DNA of 45,111 bases from Bacteroidota bacterium (GTDB lineage: Bacteria > Bacteroidota > Bacteroidia > Chitinophagales > Saprospiraceae): contig CAUJEY010000018.1 of assembly GCA_963169325.1 (NCBI GenBank), forward strand, positions 1-45,111. The letters run 5' to 3'. Below the pieces are notes generated by a model that saw nothing but the letters and a program-made list of their open reading frames with translations, was not told the origin of the DNA and searched no databases. Below are positions 1-7,719 of this stretch, one piece after another. A program made the translations under genes and the position numbers. Numbering within the stretch: position 1 is the first letter of the stretch; every line of letters begins with the position of its first letter.

Positions 1-121
1 GAGGTTTGGGGGTTTAGGGGTTTGGGGGTTTGGAGGTTTGGGGTGAGTTGGGGGGAGATGTTTAAGTTTTCTGGATGGTACCAAGTCTCTAAACCTCTAA
101 ACCTCCAAACCTCAAACCCCC
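1..121. repeat. Inverted pair of 8-nt-period arrays after pyrE
   Basis: Positions 1-44 are five units of the GAGGTTTG / GGGGTTTA kind. Positions 87-121 are four units of the CTCTAAAC / CTCCAAAC kind, the reverse complement of the first block. The spacer (45-86) is unique. The pair could fold in RNA or DNA and ends 2 nt after the pyrE stop, so it may also serve as its transcription end. The period here is 8, not the 7 seen in most other arrays of this window. Confidence 0.8.
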
Positions 122-123
122 TT

Positions 124-759
124 TCAAGCATACAACGCGCCCCAGCCTTCCGGGTTTTCGCGCCATTGCCGGAGGATTTGCAGGTCTTCCTGGTCGATAT
201 AACCCGTTTCGAGGGCCTCTTGAACGAGGATATCGTAATGGGTCAGGGTTTGAAACGGTATGTTTTTGGCGTCAAAAGCCGATTGGGCTTTCGCAAAACC
301 ATATTGAAAAATAGCCAGTACGCCCACGACGATACAACCGGCATCGCGCAGGGCTTCCGCCGCGGTGATGCAGCTGCCGCCGGTGCTGATGAGGTCTTCG
401 ATGACCAATACCCGTTGTTGCGCGTGGATTTCGCCTTCAATCAGGTTTCGCCGGCCGTGGTCTTTGGCGCTTCCGCGCACATACACGAAGGGTTGGTCCA
501 GTTTGTCGGCTAACAAAGCCCCATGCGCGATACCGGCCGTGGCTACGCCCGCAACCACGTCGAAGGGGCCGAATGATCCGGCTTGTTCCGCAAGGCAATT
601 TTTTAAAAAAGTGCGAACGGCAGGGTAGGAGAGTGCTACCCGGTTATCGCAATAAATCGGCGACAAAATACCCGAAGCCCAGGTGAATGGATCGCGTGGG
701 CTGAGTTTGACCGCTTTGATCTCCAGCAATTGGCGAGCAACTTCGGCGGCGTGGTGCAT
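124..759 (-). CDS. pyrE: Orotate phosphoribosyltransferase
   Basis: This 211-residue protein should convert orotate plus PRPP to orotidine 5'-phosphate, the fifth step of UMP synthesis, in the cytosol. The PRPP-binding signature VLVIEDLISTGGS lies at residues 117-129. The flexible-loop motif KDHGRR lies at about 99-104, and the N-terminal part carries the GILSPIYCDNR segment of bacterial PyrE. The length matches the family (about 210 residues). The gene is divergent from the NUDIX gene, with about 120 nt between them. No other pyrimidine gene is in the window. An inverted 8-nt array begins right after its stop codon. Confidence is high from the motif set alone. Confidence 0.95.
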   Translation of the reverse strand: MHHAAEVARQLLEIKAVKLSPRDPFTWASGILSPIYCDNRVALSYPAVRTFLKNCLAEQAGSFGPFDVVAGVATAGIAHGALLADKLDQPFVYVRGSAKDHGRRNLIEGEIHAQQRVLVIEDLISTGGSCITAAEALRDAGCIVVGVLAIFQYGFAKAQSAFDAKNIPFQTLTHYDILVQEALETGYIDQEDLQILRQWRENPEGWGALYA

Positions 760-878
760 GCAGTACGGCGTTTGAGACGTTGGGGAAATTAGTTCTGAAT
801 ATTGATATTAGATATTTCAAGCCGTTTTTTTGGTTGGCTTGGCGGAAGCTCGTTCTTTTGACGGGCAAAAAAATCAGC

Positions 879-1526
879 ATGCCTGCGCAGCAAATGTACA
901 AAGTCTATATAAACGACGTCCCGGTTTTTCTTGGAACGCCGGAAAGTGTCGGAGAATTGGGCCTTTTACCCACCAAAGACGTGTTTACGGCCCCATATAT
1001 CGGCAAAAAAAAGCAGATCCGGCAATATCTCGATTTGTTGGACAAAAATAAAAATGTCCGGGCTGTGGCCCTCTACGGCGAAACGGCCGAACAACTCTGG
1101 GCCGATTTCTGTGCCTGTTTCACCCAACTGGAAGCTGCGGGCGGTTACGTGACCAATGCAGAAGGCCGGTTGCTGGTTTTTTACCGGCGCAATTCCTGGG
1201 ACATGCCGAAAGGGAAAATCGACCCCGGCGAGACGCCCGAACAAGCCGCCCTGCGCGAAGTACAGGAAGAAACCGGCCTGCAGCAGGTAACCTTGGGCCC
1301 GTTCCTTGCCCACACCTGGCATACCTACACCCAAAAAGGGGAACGTATCCTCAAACGCACCTGGTGGTATCGTATGACCACCACGGACACGAAAGTAATA
1401 CCACAGACAGAAGAAGATATAGAGGAAATCCAATGGGTGGAGCCGAATGCCTGGCTGGAAACGAAACCGGTCTTGTATAAAAGTATCCGGGAGGTGATTG
1501 AGTTGGCAGTAGGCGGTGGGCAGTAG
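879..1526 (+). CDS. NUDIX hydrolase
   Basis: With the ATG at 879 the protein has 215 residues. It has a full Nudix box, GX5EX7REUXEEXGU, at residues 112-134 (G112, E118, R126-E127, E130-E131, G133), so it should hydrolyse a nucleoside diphosphate linked to another moiety using Mg2+; the substrate cannot be told from sequence. An upstream ATG at 780 in the same frame adds 33 hydrophobic, basic residues and seems less likely. A further ATG at 894 is also possible. The first 100 residues form an extra N-terminal region without a recognised domain. The last codons and the TAG stop (1524-1526) lie inside a 7-nt array, so the C-terminus (AVGGGQ) is repeat-encoded. Confidence 0.85.
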   Translation: MPAQQMYKVYINDVPVFLGTPESVGELGLLPTKDVFTAPYIGKKKQIRQYLDLLDKNKNVRAVALYGETAEQLWADFCACFTQLEAAGGYVTNAEGRLLVFYRRNSWDMPKGKIDPGETPEQAALREVQEETGLQQVTLGPFLAHTWHTYTQKGERILKRTWWYRMTTTDTKVIPQTEEDIEEIQWVEPNAWLETKPVLYKSIREVIELAVGGGQ

Positions 1527-1546
1527 GCGGTAGGCAGTTGGCGGAT
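1505..1546 (+). repeat. Heptanucleotide array (GGCAGTA / GGCGGTA)
   Basis: There are six consecutive 7-nt units: GGCAGTA, GGCGGTG, GGCAGTA, GGCGGTA, GGCAGTT, GGCGGAT. The array starts inside the NUDIX gene and provides its stop codon. The same unit family recurs at 44974-45043 and, in reverse complement, at 2995-3078 and 36816-36906. Confidence 0.9.
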
Positions 1547-1590
1547 AGTCATTTAAAAATATTTAGACCGGGATAAAACACGCTATTTTT

Positions 1591-2385
1591 ATGCAAACGG
1601 ATCAGTCCGCATCCTACTCGTCTGACGACTCCAAGTCGTCTGACGAGTGGGATAAAAACTACCTTCAATTCATGCAAACTGACCTCGTCGCTTACTACGC
1701 TTCCCGCGCAGCGGAATACGAAAAACTCTACGAAAAACCGGAGCGACAGCAAGACCTGGCGCGCCTGACCGCCATTTTGCAAGACATCTTTCGTGAAAAA
1801 AACCTGCTTGAAGTGGCCTGCGGTACCGGTTGGTGGACGCAGCGCCTGGCGCTCACAGCCGGTTCCGTATTAGCAACCGACATCAACGAATCCATGCTGG
1901 ATATTACCCGGAGCAAGTATTACGCTAACAACAATGTCCGTTTCCAACGCGACGATATTTTCCAAAGCACCGTGGAGCATACGTTTGAAGGACTGTTCGG
2001 CGGATTTATCTGGTCGCATATCCCGCTGGAGCAGCTGGATGTTTTTTTAAGACATATCCGTCGGCGCCTGCAACCGGGGGCGACCCTGGTTTTTATCGAC
2101 AACCTTTTTGTGCCGGGCAGCAGTACGCCCATTAGTCATACCGATATGGCTTCGATCAAAACGGACGAATTCTACGAGCCCGGCAGCAGTGCGCCGCTAA
2201 GTCATACCGATAAAACCGGCAATACGTACCAAACACGGCTTTTAGCGGACGGCTCCGAACACCAGGTGCTGAAAAATTTTCCGGCGCCGGAATTTTTGAA
2301 GGAAAAACTGTCTGGAATTGGAGTTGAGGTTGAATACCGGGAGTTGGATTATTACTGGCTGGCTGCTTGTAAAATGCCGGATTAA
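1591..2385 (+). CDS. Class I SAM-dependent methyltransferase
   Basis: The protein has 264 residues from the ATG at 1591, or 237 from an in-frame ATG at 1672. It has a Rossmann methyltransferase core: motif I EVACGTG at about residues 74-80, the acidic ATDIN at about 95-99, and the later QPGATLVFID strand. The substrate is unknown. Residues 1-27 are encoded partly by a DNA hairpin (1611-1653) and are acidic and serine-rich, so the 1672 start may be the ancestral one. A segment of about 22 residues containing PGSS-P-SHTD occurs twice in tandem (DNA offset 66 nt, 2114-2146 and 2180-2212), an apparent in-frame duplication. I chose 1591 for its AT-rich leader; the start is uncertain. Confidence 0.8.
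   Translation: MQTDQSASYSSDDSKSSDEWDKNYLQFMQTDLVAYYASRAAEYEKLYEKPERQQDLARLTAILQDIFREKNLLEVACGTGWWTQRLALTAGSVLATDINESMLDITRSKYYANNNVRFQRDDIFQSTVEHTFEGLFGGFIWSHIPLEQLDVFLRHIRRRLQPGATLVFIDNLFVPGSSTPISHTDMASIKTDEFYEPGSSAPLSHTDKTGNTYQTRLLADGSEHQVLKNFPAPEFLKEKLSGIGVEVEYRELDYYWLAACKMPD
1611..1653. repeat. Near-palindrome within the 5' end of the methyltransferase gene
   Basis: Two 20-nt arms (1611-1630 and 1634-1653) are reverse complements at 18 of 20 positions around a 3-nt loop. If translation starts at 1591 it is translated as an acidic, serine-rich stretch. If it starts at 1672 the hairpin lies in the mRNA leader and could affect initiation. Confidence 0.7.
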
Positions 2386-2435
2386 CCTGAATCCAAACTA
2401 TCCGCCTGACATATTAGGTTGTGCTCCCCCTTTTT

Positions 2436-2921
2436 GCCATAGCCATCCACTTAATACTACTTTGCCACGTTAAAAAAACGGTGATCAATCTCCTTCAATT
2501 CCCTTTACCGCCGAACATCGGCTGTGCATAATCCGCGAACCTACCCTGTAACTCCTTTTCTTCCCCCCATGCGCTTGTCATCCCGAAGGGAGCTGTCCGC
2601 TCTACAACTTTGCTTATCACATTAGGCGCTGTGTTTACCCTACATTTGTTTTAAGAATAGTTCAACTAAAGCAAAGGCGAAGCGTAAACGGTTCCTTACA
2701 GAGGCCGAAAGCCTTCTTCGAAAAACTGCCGGAAGGCTTTTAAAGCAAAGGCGTAGAGCGGACAGTTCCCTTCGGGATGACAAGCGCGCGGGGGGAGAAA
2801 AAGGGGTAGGGCCGGTTCGCGGATTATGCACAGCCGGCACTCGGCGGTATCGGGAATTAAAATGAGATAAACAGTACACTTTTCTAAGGTGGCAAAGTAG
2901 TATTAAGTTGATGGCTATGCC
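2436..2921. repeat. Large foldback element of about 486 bp, no gene
   Basis: The gap between 2386 and 2970 has no convincing gene. It holds a long imperfect inverted repeat. The outer arms 2436-2468 and 2889-2921 match at 31 of 33 positions as reverse complements. A middle block including GCTGTGCATAATCCGCG (near 2521-2541 and 2816-2836) is also matched. The inner arms near 2572-2608 and 2752-2787 contain TGTCATCCCGAAGGGA and its complement. The central 2609-2751 is less paired. It resembles a non-autonomous foldback or MITE-like insertion. The right end reaches just upstream of the next gene's likely start. Confidence 0.8.
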
Positions 2922-2970
2922 CCTTTTTCCCCCAAATCCGTACCTTCCCCCCTTCAAAATTTACTATAAC

Positions 2971-5907
2971 ATGCCTTTGCCATTTTTTCGCGGCCTACTG
3001 CCCAATGCACACTGCCTACTGCCCAATGCCAACTGCCTGCTCCTCACAGTCTACTGCCTGCTGTCCACTGCCAATTGGCTATCTGCCCAAAAACCCACCC
3101 CTGCCGACGCCCGTCTGCAAAGCTTCGAGCAGCATAAAACCCTGAAAAAAAACACCTTGCTCGGCAGCCTGAAGCCCGAAAACATCGGCCCTTCCATTTT
3201 CTCCTGCCGGGTTGTCGATGTGGAAGCCAATCCCGACGATCCCACTGAAATGTACGTCGCTTACGCTTCCGGCGGATTGTGGTACAGCAACAACAACGGC
3301 ACCACGTTCAGCCCGGTATTCGACAAGGAGGCCTCCATGACCATTGGCGACATCGCCGTCGACTGGCAGCGCGGCGTCCTGTGGGTCGGCACAGGCGAAT
3401 CGAACAGCAGCCGGTCTTCGTATGCCGGCACGGGGATCTACCGCAGCGCCGACGCCGGCAAAACCTGGGAATACCGCGGCTTGCCCGAAAGTCACCACAT
3501 CGGACGAGTCGTGCTGCATCCCACCGATCCGGAGGTGATCTGGGTAGCCGTTTTAGGCCACCTCTACTCGCCAAATGCCGACCGCGGTGTGTACCGCAGC
3601 ACCGACGGCGGCCGCTCCTGGAAACGTACTTTGTTCGTGAATAACACCACCGGCGCCGTCGATCTCTGTCTCGACCCATCGGCGCCCAACACCTTATACG
3701 CTGCCACCTGGCAACGCGAACGGCAAGCCTGGAATTTCAACGGCGCCGGCGAAGGCTCGGCAATCTGGAAAAGTACCGACGGCGGCGGCACCTGGGGGCG
3801 GGTCAGCATACCCGGAAGCGGGTTCCCCACCGGCGCAAACACGGGCCGCATCGGCCTGAGCGCCGGGGCAAAAGACGGGCAAACCGTGCTATACGCCACC
3901 GTGGACAATCAAAACCCCAAGCCCAAAAAGGAAAAACCGGAGGAAGACGTGCTCACCAAAGACCAACTGCGCGATATGCCGGTCGCCGCTTTTGCAAAAA
4001 TCCCTGATGAACAGCTGGATAATTTTTTAAAAGACAATGGCTTTCCTGAAAAATACTCGGCTAAAAAAGTGAAAGACCAGGTGGAAAAAGGCAAAATCAC
4101 GCCCCAAACCCTGGTCGAATACCTCGAGGACGCCAATGCCAAACTTTTCGATGTGGACTACATCGGCGCCGAGGTATATCGCAGCGACGACGGCGGCCGC
4201 AGCTGGCAACTTAGCCACGTGGAGCCGCTCGACGGCATCAATTTTACCTACGGCTACTACTTCTCCAATGTTCGTTGTGTGCCGGATAATCCCGACAAAG
4301 TGTATCTGCTCGGTTTCTACATTATCAAAAGCGACGACGGCGGTAAAACATGGAAGGAGATTAATGGCGATAACGTGCATGTGGATCATCACGCGCTTTG
4401 GATCAACCCGAATCGTCCCGGACATCTCGTGAACGGCAATGATGGCGGCCTGAATATTTCCTGGGACGACGGCGCCTCCTGGATGTTGTGCAACAACCCG
4501 CCCGTCGGGCAGTTTTACGCCATCGGCGTAGATGAGGCTGAACCGTACAACGTATACGGCGGCGCCCAGGATAACGGCGTGTGGGCGGGCCCCTCCATCT
4601 ATAAAGCATCTGCCGGCTGGCAAAGCACCGGCCGCTACCCTTACGAACGCCTGCTCGGCGGCGACGGTATGCAGGTGGCCGTGGATACCCGCGATAATGC
4701 CACAGTGTACACCGGATTCCAGTTCGGCAACTATTTCCGGATCAATCGCAAAACCGGAAAACGCAAAAAAATCACCCCCGAACACCAGCTTGGCGAACGC
4801 CCCCCACGGTTCAACTGGCAATCCCCGATATGGCTCAGTACCCACCAGCAGGATGTGCTCTACTTCGGCGCACACCGCCTGTACCGCTCTTTCAACCAGG
4901 GCGACGATTGGGAAGCCATCTCCAACGACCTCACTGCGGGCGGCAAACCCGGCAATGTCCCCTACGGCACACTCTCCAGCATCCACGAAAGCCCGCTCAG
5001 ATTCGGCCTGCTCTACACCGGTTCCGACGACGGCCTGGTACACGTCACCCGCGACGGTGGCGACACCTGGATGCGTATATCCGATTCGCTTCCGCGCAAC
5101 TTATGGGTCTCCCGGGTGATCGCTTCGGCCCACGAAAAGAGCCGGGTGTACGTCAGCCTGAACGGCTACCGCTGGGATGATTTCAACGCATACCTCTACG
5201 TGTCGGAGGATTATGGCAAAAAATGGAGCCGCCTGGGCGCCGGCCTGCCCGCAGAGCCCGTTAACGTGGTGCGCGAAGACCCCGTCAATCCGGACCTGCT
5301 CTACGTGGGCACCGATCACGGGGTGTACGTATCACTCGACCGCGGACAATCTTTCCAGGCCCTCGACGGCGATTTTCCGGCAACGCCCGTGCATGACCTG
5401 GTCGTTCAGTCAAAGGCAAAAGACCTCCTGATCGGCACACACGGCCGCTCCATGTATAAGGTGCCTGTCGGGGCGCTTCAGCAACTGACTTCGGAGGTGC
5501 TGGCTCAGGTCATTTATTTATTTGATCTGCCAAAGAAAAAATACGCCAAAAACTGGGGCAAAAAACAACCCTGGCGCGAACTCCGGGATCCCGAACTGCC
5601 GGTGACCTTTTACGCGTCCAGCGTCGGAAAGGCCACCTGGACGGTAAAAATGAAAGACGGACTCGTGCTCAACAATGGGCAAGTGGATTGTGTTAACGGT
5701 TTGAACGCCTTTACCTTCACACTTGACTTTCAGGAAGCGGCCCTTAAAAAATACCAAAAGGCGTTGACAGATGCCCAAAAAGACCCAAAAAAGCCGATAG
5801 AATGGACTAAATCGGATACCGGAAAATATTATCTTCAAAAAGGCGTATATCTGTTTGAAATTCAAAAAGAGGGTAAAGTCGCCATTAAGGAGCTTGTTAT
5901 TGACTGA
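2971..5907 (+). CDS. Sortilin/BNR-type beta-propeller exported protein (glycosyl-hydrolase-like)
   Basis: From the ATG at 2971 the protein has 978 residues. An N-terminal hydrophobic stretch ending in WLSAQ looks like a signal peptide. The body carries many Asp-box/BNR repeats of the S-x-DGG-x-T/S-W kind (for example STDGGRSW, STDGGGTW, SDDGGRSW, SDDGGKTW, TRDGGDTW). This is typical of the VPS10/sortilin-like propeller family that is often labelled glycosyl hydrolase in Bacteroidota. No catalytic residues can be assigned, so the function (glycan binding or hydrolysis at the surface or periplasm) is inference. An insert rich in Lys, Glu and Pro lies at about residues 310-385. An in-frame ATG at 2908 would start inside the foldback arm, so 2971 is preferred. 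Almost the whole signal-peptide core is encoded by a 7-nt array. Confidence 0.85.
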   Translation: MPLPFFRGLLPNAHCLLPNANCLLLTVYCLLSTANWLSAQKPTPADARLQSFEQHKTLKKNTLLGSLKPENIGPSIFSCRVVDVEANPDDPTEMYVAYASGGLWYSNNNGTTFSPVFDKEASMTIGDIAVDWQRGVLWVGTGESNSSRSSYAGTGIYRSADAGKTWEYRGLPESHHIGRVVLHPTDPEVIWVAVLGHLYSPNADRGVYRSTDGGRSWKRTLFVNNTTGAVDLCLDPSAPNTLYAATWQRERQAWNFNGAGEGSAIWKSTDGGGTWGRVSIPGSGFPTGANTGRIGLSAGAKDGQTVLYATVDNQNPKPKKEKPEEDVLTKDQLRDMPVAAFAKIPDEQLDNFLKDNGFPEKYSAKKVKDQVEKGKITPQTLVEYLEDANAKLFDVDYIGAEVYRSDDGGRSWQLSHVEPLDGINFTYGYYFSNVRCVPDNPDKVYLLGFYIIKSDDGGKTWKEINGDNVHVDHHALWINPNRPGHLVNGNDGGLNISWDDGASWMLCNNPPVGQFYAIGVDEAEPYNVYGGAQDNGVWAGPSIYKASAGWQSTGRYPYERLLGGDGMQVAVDTRDNATVYTGFQFGNYFRINRKTGKRKKITPEHQLGERPPRFNWQSPIWLSTHQQDVLYFGAHRLYRSFNQGDDWEAISNDLTAGGKPGNVPYGTLSSIHESPLRFGLLYTGSDDGLVHVTRDGGDTWMRISDSLPRNLWVSRVIASAHEKSRVYVSLNGYRWDDFNAYLYVSEDYGKKWSRLGAGLPAEPVNVVREDPVNPDLLYVGTDHGVYVSLDRGQSFQALDGDFPATPVHDLVVQSKAKDLLIGTHGRSMYKVPVGALQQLTSEVLAQVIYLFDLPKKKYAKNWGKKQPWRELRDPELPVTFYASSVGKATWTVKMKDGLVLNNGQVDCVNGLNAFTFTLDFQEAALKKYQKALTDAQKDPKKPIEWTKSDTGKYYLQKGVYLFEIQKEGKVAIKELVID
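2995..3078 (+). repeat. Heptanucleotide array encoding a signal-peptide core
   Basis: There are twelve 7-nt units, mostly CTACTGC, CCAATGC, CAACTGC and CCACTGC (reverse complement of the GGCAGTA family). They encode about residues 9-36 of the sortilin-like protein, a Leu/Cys/Asn/Ala-rich stretch just before the predicted cleavage site. Confidence 0.9.
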
Positions 5908-5979
5908 TTAGTCATTAGTCATTAGTCGTCATTCATCATTTATAATTCATCATTCATCATTTATCATTTATAATTCATT
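5907..5979 (+). repeat. Heptanucleotide array (ATTAGTC then ATTCATC / ATTTATA)
   Basis: Three ATTAGTC units (5907-5927) are followed by GTC and seven units of ATTCATC, ATTTATA or ATTTATC (5931-5979). It fills the 80-nt gap between the sortilin-like gene and the lipoprotein gene and begins on the last base of the stop codon. It would be transcribed if the two genes are co-transcribed. Confidence 0.85.
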
Positions 5980-5987
5980 CCACTTCA

Positions 5988-6734
5988 ATGAAAAATTTTA
6001 AGAACCTGTTCCTTGTAGCGCTTGCAGTTGGCAGTTTGACGCTTAGCGGCTGCCTGCATATTCTGGAAGACGTAACTTTCAAGGGCAACGGCTCCGGCAC
6101 CTATAAAATGACGCTCGATATGAGCGAAATTAAAGGCATGATGGACATGTTTAAGGGCATGGAAACAGACAGTTTGTCCGGGGATTCCCCGGAAGATGCT
6201 GATGCTGCCGGTGCCCCCGAAGACAACGGCATGACCGAAATGGGCCAGCAACTCAGCAGCGTCGCCGCAACCCTGAAAGGTGTAGAGGGCCTGAGCAATG
6301 TGACGGAGATCAACGACACCTCTGCCTTTAGTTTCGGATACTCTTTCGATTTTGCCAACGTGGCCGCCCTGAACAAGGCCATGAAAGTGATCAACAAGGA
6401 GAAGTACGACAGTAAAGTAGAAGAAGTCTTCAAGTTCAACGGTAAGAACTTTGAACGCTTGTCTGCCGGTGACCTCGGCGCAGAGATCAAAAAAGCGCTC
6501 GCTGAAAACGAAGATGCAGAAGCGGAAGGCAGCATGGATATGATGAAAACCTTCTTCGCCGACATGACCTACAAACAAACCTACCATTTCCCCGATCGCG
6601 CGGTCAAAAAATCGACGAACGAATTGTCAGAAATTTCAAGTGACGGCCATACGCTGACGATCACACTCAAGCCTTTTGATGAAGAGCAGGAGAAGAAAAA
6701 AGTGAACGTGGGCACGGAAGTGAAGCTGAAGTAA
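5988..6734 (+). CDS. Predicted lipoprotein of unknown function
   Basis: The protein has 248 residues. It starts with a basic n-region and a hydrophobic core followed by the lipobox LSGC, with the lipidated cysteine at residue 22. It should therefore be a periplasm-facing or outer-membrane lipoprotein. The mature part is acidic and Met/Lys-rich, with segments such as MSEIKGMMDMFKGME and a C-terminal strand-like section (GHTLTITLKPFDEEQEKK). No known domain is recognised. It lies 80 nt downstream of the sortilin-like gene in the same direction and may share its transcript. A 7-nt inverted array follows immediately. Gene reality is well supported by the signal and codon pattern; the function is not. 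Confidence 0.85.
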   Translation: MKNFKNLFLVALAVGSLTLSGCLHILEDVTFKGNGSGTYKMTLDMSEIKGMMDMFKGMETDSLSGDSPEDADAAGAPEDNGMTEMGQQLSSVAATLKGVEGLSNVTEINDTSAFSFGYSFDFANVAALNKAMKVINKEKYDSKVEEVFKFNGKNFERLSAGDLGAEIKKALAENEDAEAEGSMDMMKTFFADMTYKQTYHFPDRAVKKSTNELSEISSDGHTLTITLKPFDEEQEKKKVNVGTEVKLK

Positions 6735-6839
6735 AGTCAAAAGTCAAAATGTAAAAGTCAAAATGTAAAAGGCCACCCACGCGGCACTTTTACATTTTGA
6801 CTTTTACATTTTACATTTTGCCTTTTATATTTTGACTTT
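6734..6839. repeat. Inverted heptanucleotide arrays (AAAAGTC / AAAATGT) between convergent genes
   Basis: The left block (6734-6770) uses AAAAGTC and AAAATGT units. The right block (6787-6839) uses TTTTACA and TTTTGAC units, its reverse complement. A 16-nt G+C-rich spacer separates them. The pair forms a long A/T hairpin that would act as a bidirectional terminator between the lipoprotein gene and the convergent transferase gene. The right block runs into the transferase gene and includes its stop codon. Confidence 0.9.
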
Positions 6840-7587
6840 CCTCATCCCACTTCCTTACCGGCACCCGCGCACACGCACTCCACTCTCCTGTTACCCAATC
6901 CATAGATTCCAAATTATTGAAATTCAGTTTGTAATCAAACTGAGAAGGGACGTCGTAAGTGTAACCATGGTAATAGTATTGTTTTCCCATTTGTTGGGCC
7001 AATTGTAATTCGAGCAGCATGGTAAAAGCGCCGGGGCTCAGCTGGTTGTAGGCCGGATCGAAAAAACAATAGGTGCCCGATATCGCGTTTTCCCCAATAT
7101 GAAAATAACTACAGGCAACTAAGCGCTCGCCGTCGCGTACGGTAAATTCGAGCCCCGACACCGGCATTTCATGAGCATGCGGGTGCAGAAAAGAATACAC
7201 CGACAACGGGTGCCGGTCCTGGAAACGTTCGGTGTGGGTGAAAAACAGGGCTTCTTTTTCCGGCGTTATACGGATAGGCGCGCAGTGTACCTGCAAATGC
7301 GCGTTCCGGCGGAGCAGTTGCCGCTGACTTTTAGAGAGGGTAAAGTGCTCGTCGAGACGGATACGCAAGGGGATCGTGCGGCATATCCGGCCCCGGGAAA
7401 CGGCAAAATTGTGCCGGATAATCGAATATCCCAGGAATCGCCAGCCCTGCAACAGATATTGGTCGAACCCGGCAGGTTCCATCGGCTGCAATTCAATGCT
7501 CTCGTCGATAATGTCTTCCAGAAACGAACGATGGGTTTGCATAACAATATCAGGTAATACGGACCGGGCTTTAAAAGTTCCAGGCAA
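6811..7587 (-). CDS. Arginyl/leucyl-tRNA-protein transferase family protein (Bpt/ATE1-like)
   Basis: The protein has 258 residues. It matches the bacterial Bpt/ATE family that transfers an amino acid from aminoacyl-tRNA to N-termini in the N-degron pathway. Visible signatures are PLRIRLDEHFTLSKSQRQLL followed by RRNAHL (the S-x-SQRR-x-x-RRN block), LFFTHTERFQ, and the C-terminal YYYHGYTYD...FDYKLNFNNLE segment with the YK motif. The N-terminal paired cysteines typical of eukaryotic ATE1 are not obvious, so whether it is active, and with which tRNA, is unclear. The last residues (SQNIKGKM) and the stop lie within the 7-nt array. An internal Met at residue 16 is an alternative start. ClpC, a possible degradation partner, is encoded 4 kb away but not in the same unit. 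Confidence 0.8.
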   Translation of the reverse strand: MPGTFKARSVLPDIVMQTHRSFLEDIIDESIELQPMEPAGFDQYLLQGWRFLGYSIIRHNFAVSRGRICRTIPLRIRLDEHFTLSKSQRQLLRRNAHLQVHCAPIRITPEKEALFFTHTERFQDRHPLSVYSFLHPHAHEMPVSGLEFTVRDGERLVACSYFHIGENAISGTYCFFDPAYNQLSPGAFTMLLELQLAQQMGKQYYYHGYTYDVPSQFDYKLNFNNLESMDWVTGEWSACARVPVRKWDEESQNIKGKM

Positions 7588-7719
7588 TTTTACGAATAAT
7601 TTGAGTGGTCCTATTCCTTGTAACAGCGTTCTTTGTTGTTTAGATTAAAGTTTCAAGTTTTTGAGTTGTTCGCCTGCTGTTGAAATAACTCATAACTTAT
7701 TACCCATAACTTTTTTCCC

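Noticed and set aside
2908-2970. Upstream start at 2908 for the sortilin-like gene
   Set aside because: It begins in the right arm of the foldback element and adds a segment ahead of a good signal peptide starting at 2971.
4027-5043. Long antisense frame (338 codons) within the sortilin-like gene
   Set aside because: It is the opposite strand of a G+C-rich propeller gene and has no start context or domain; similar long antisense frames lie opposite lptD (34809-35747) and clpC (12266-13324).
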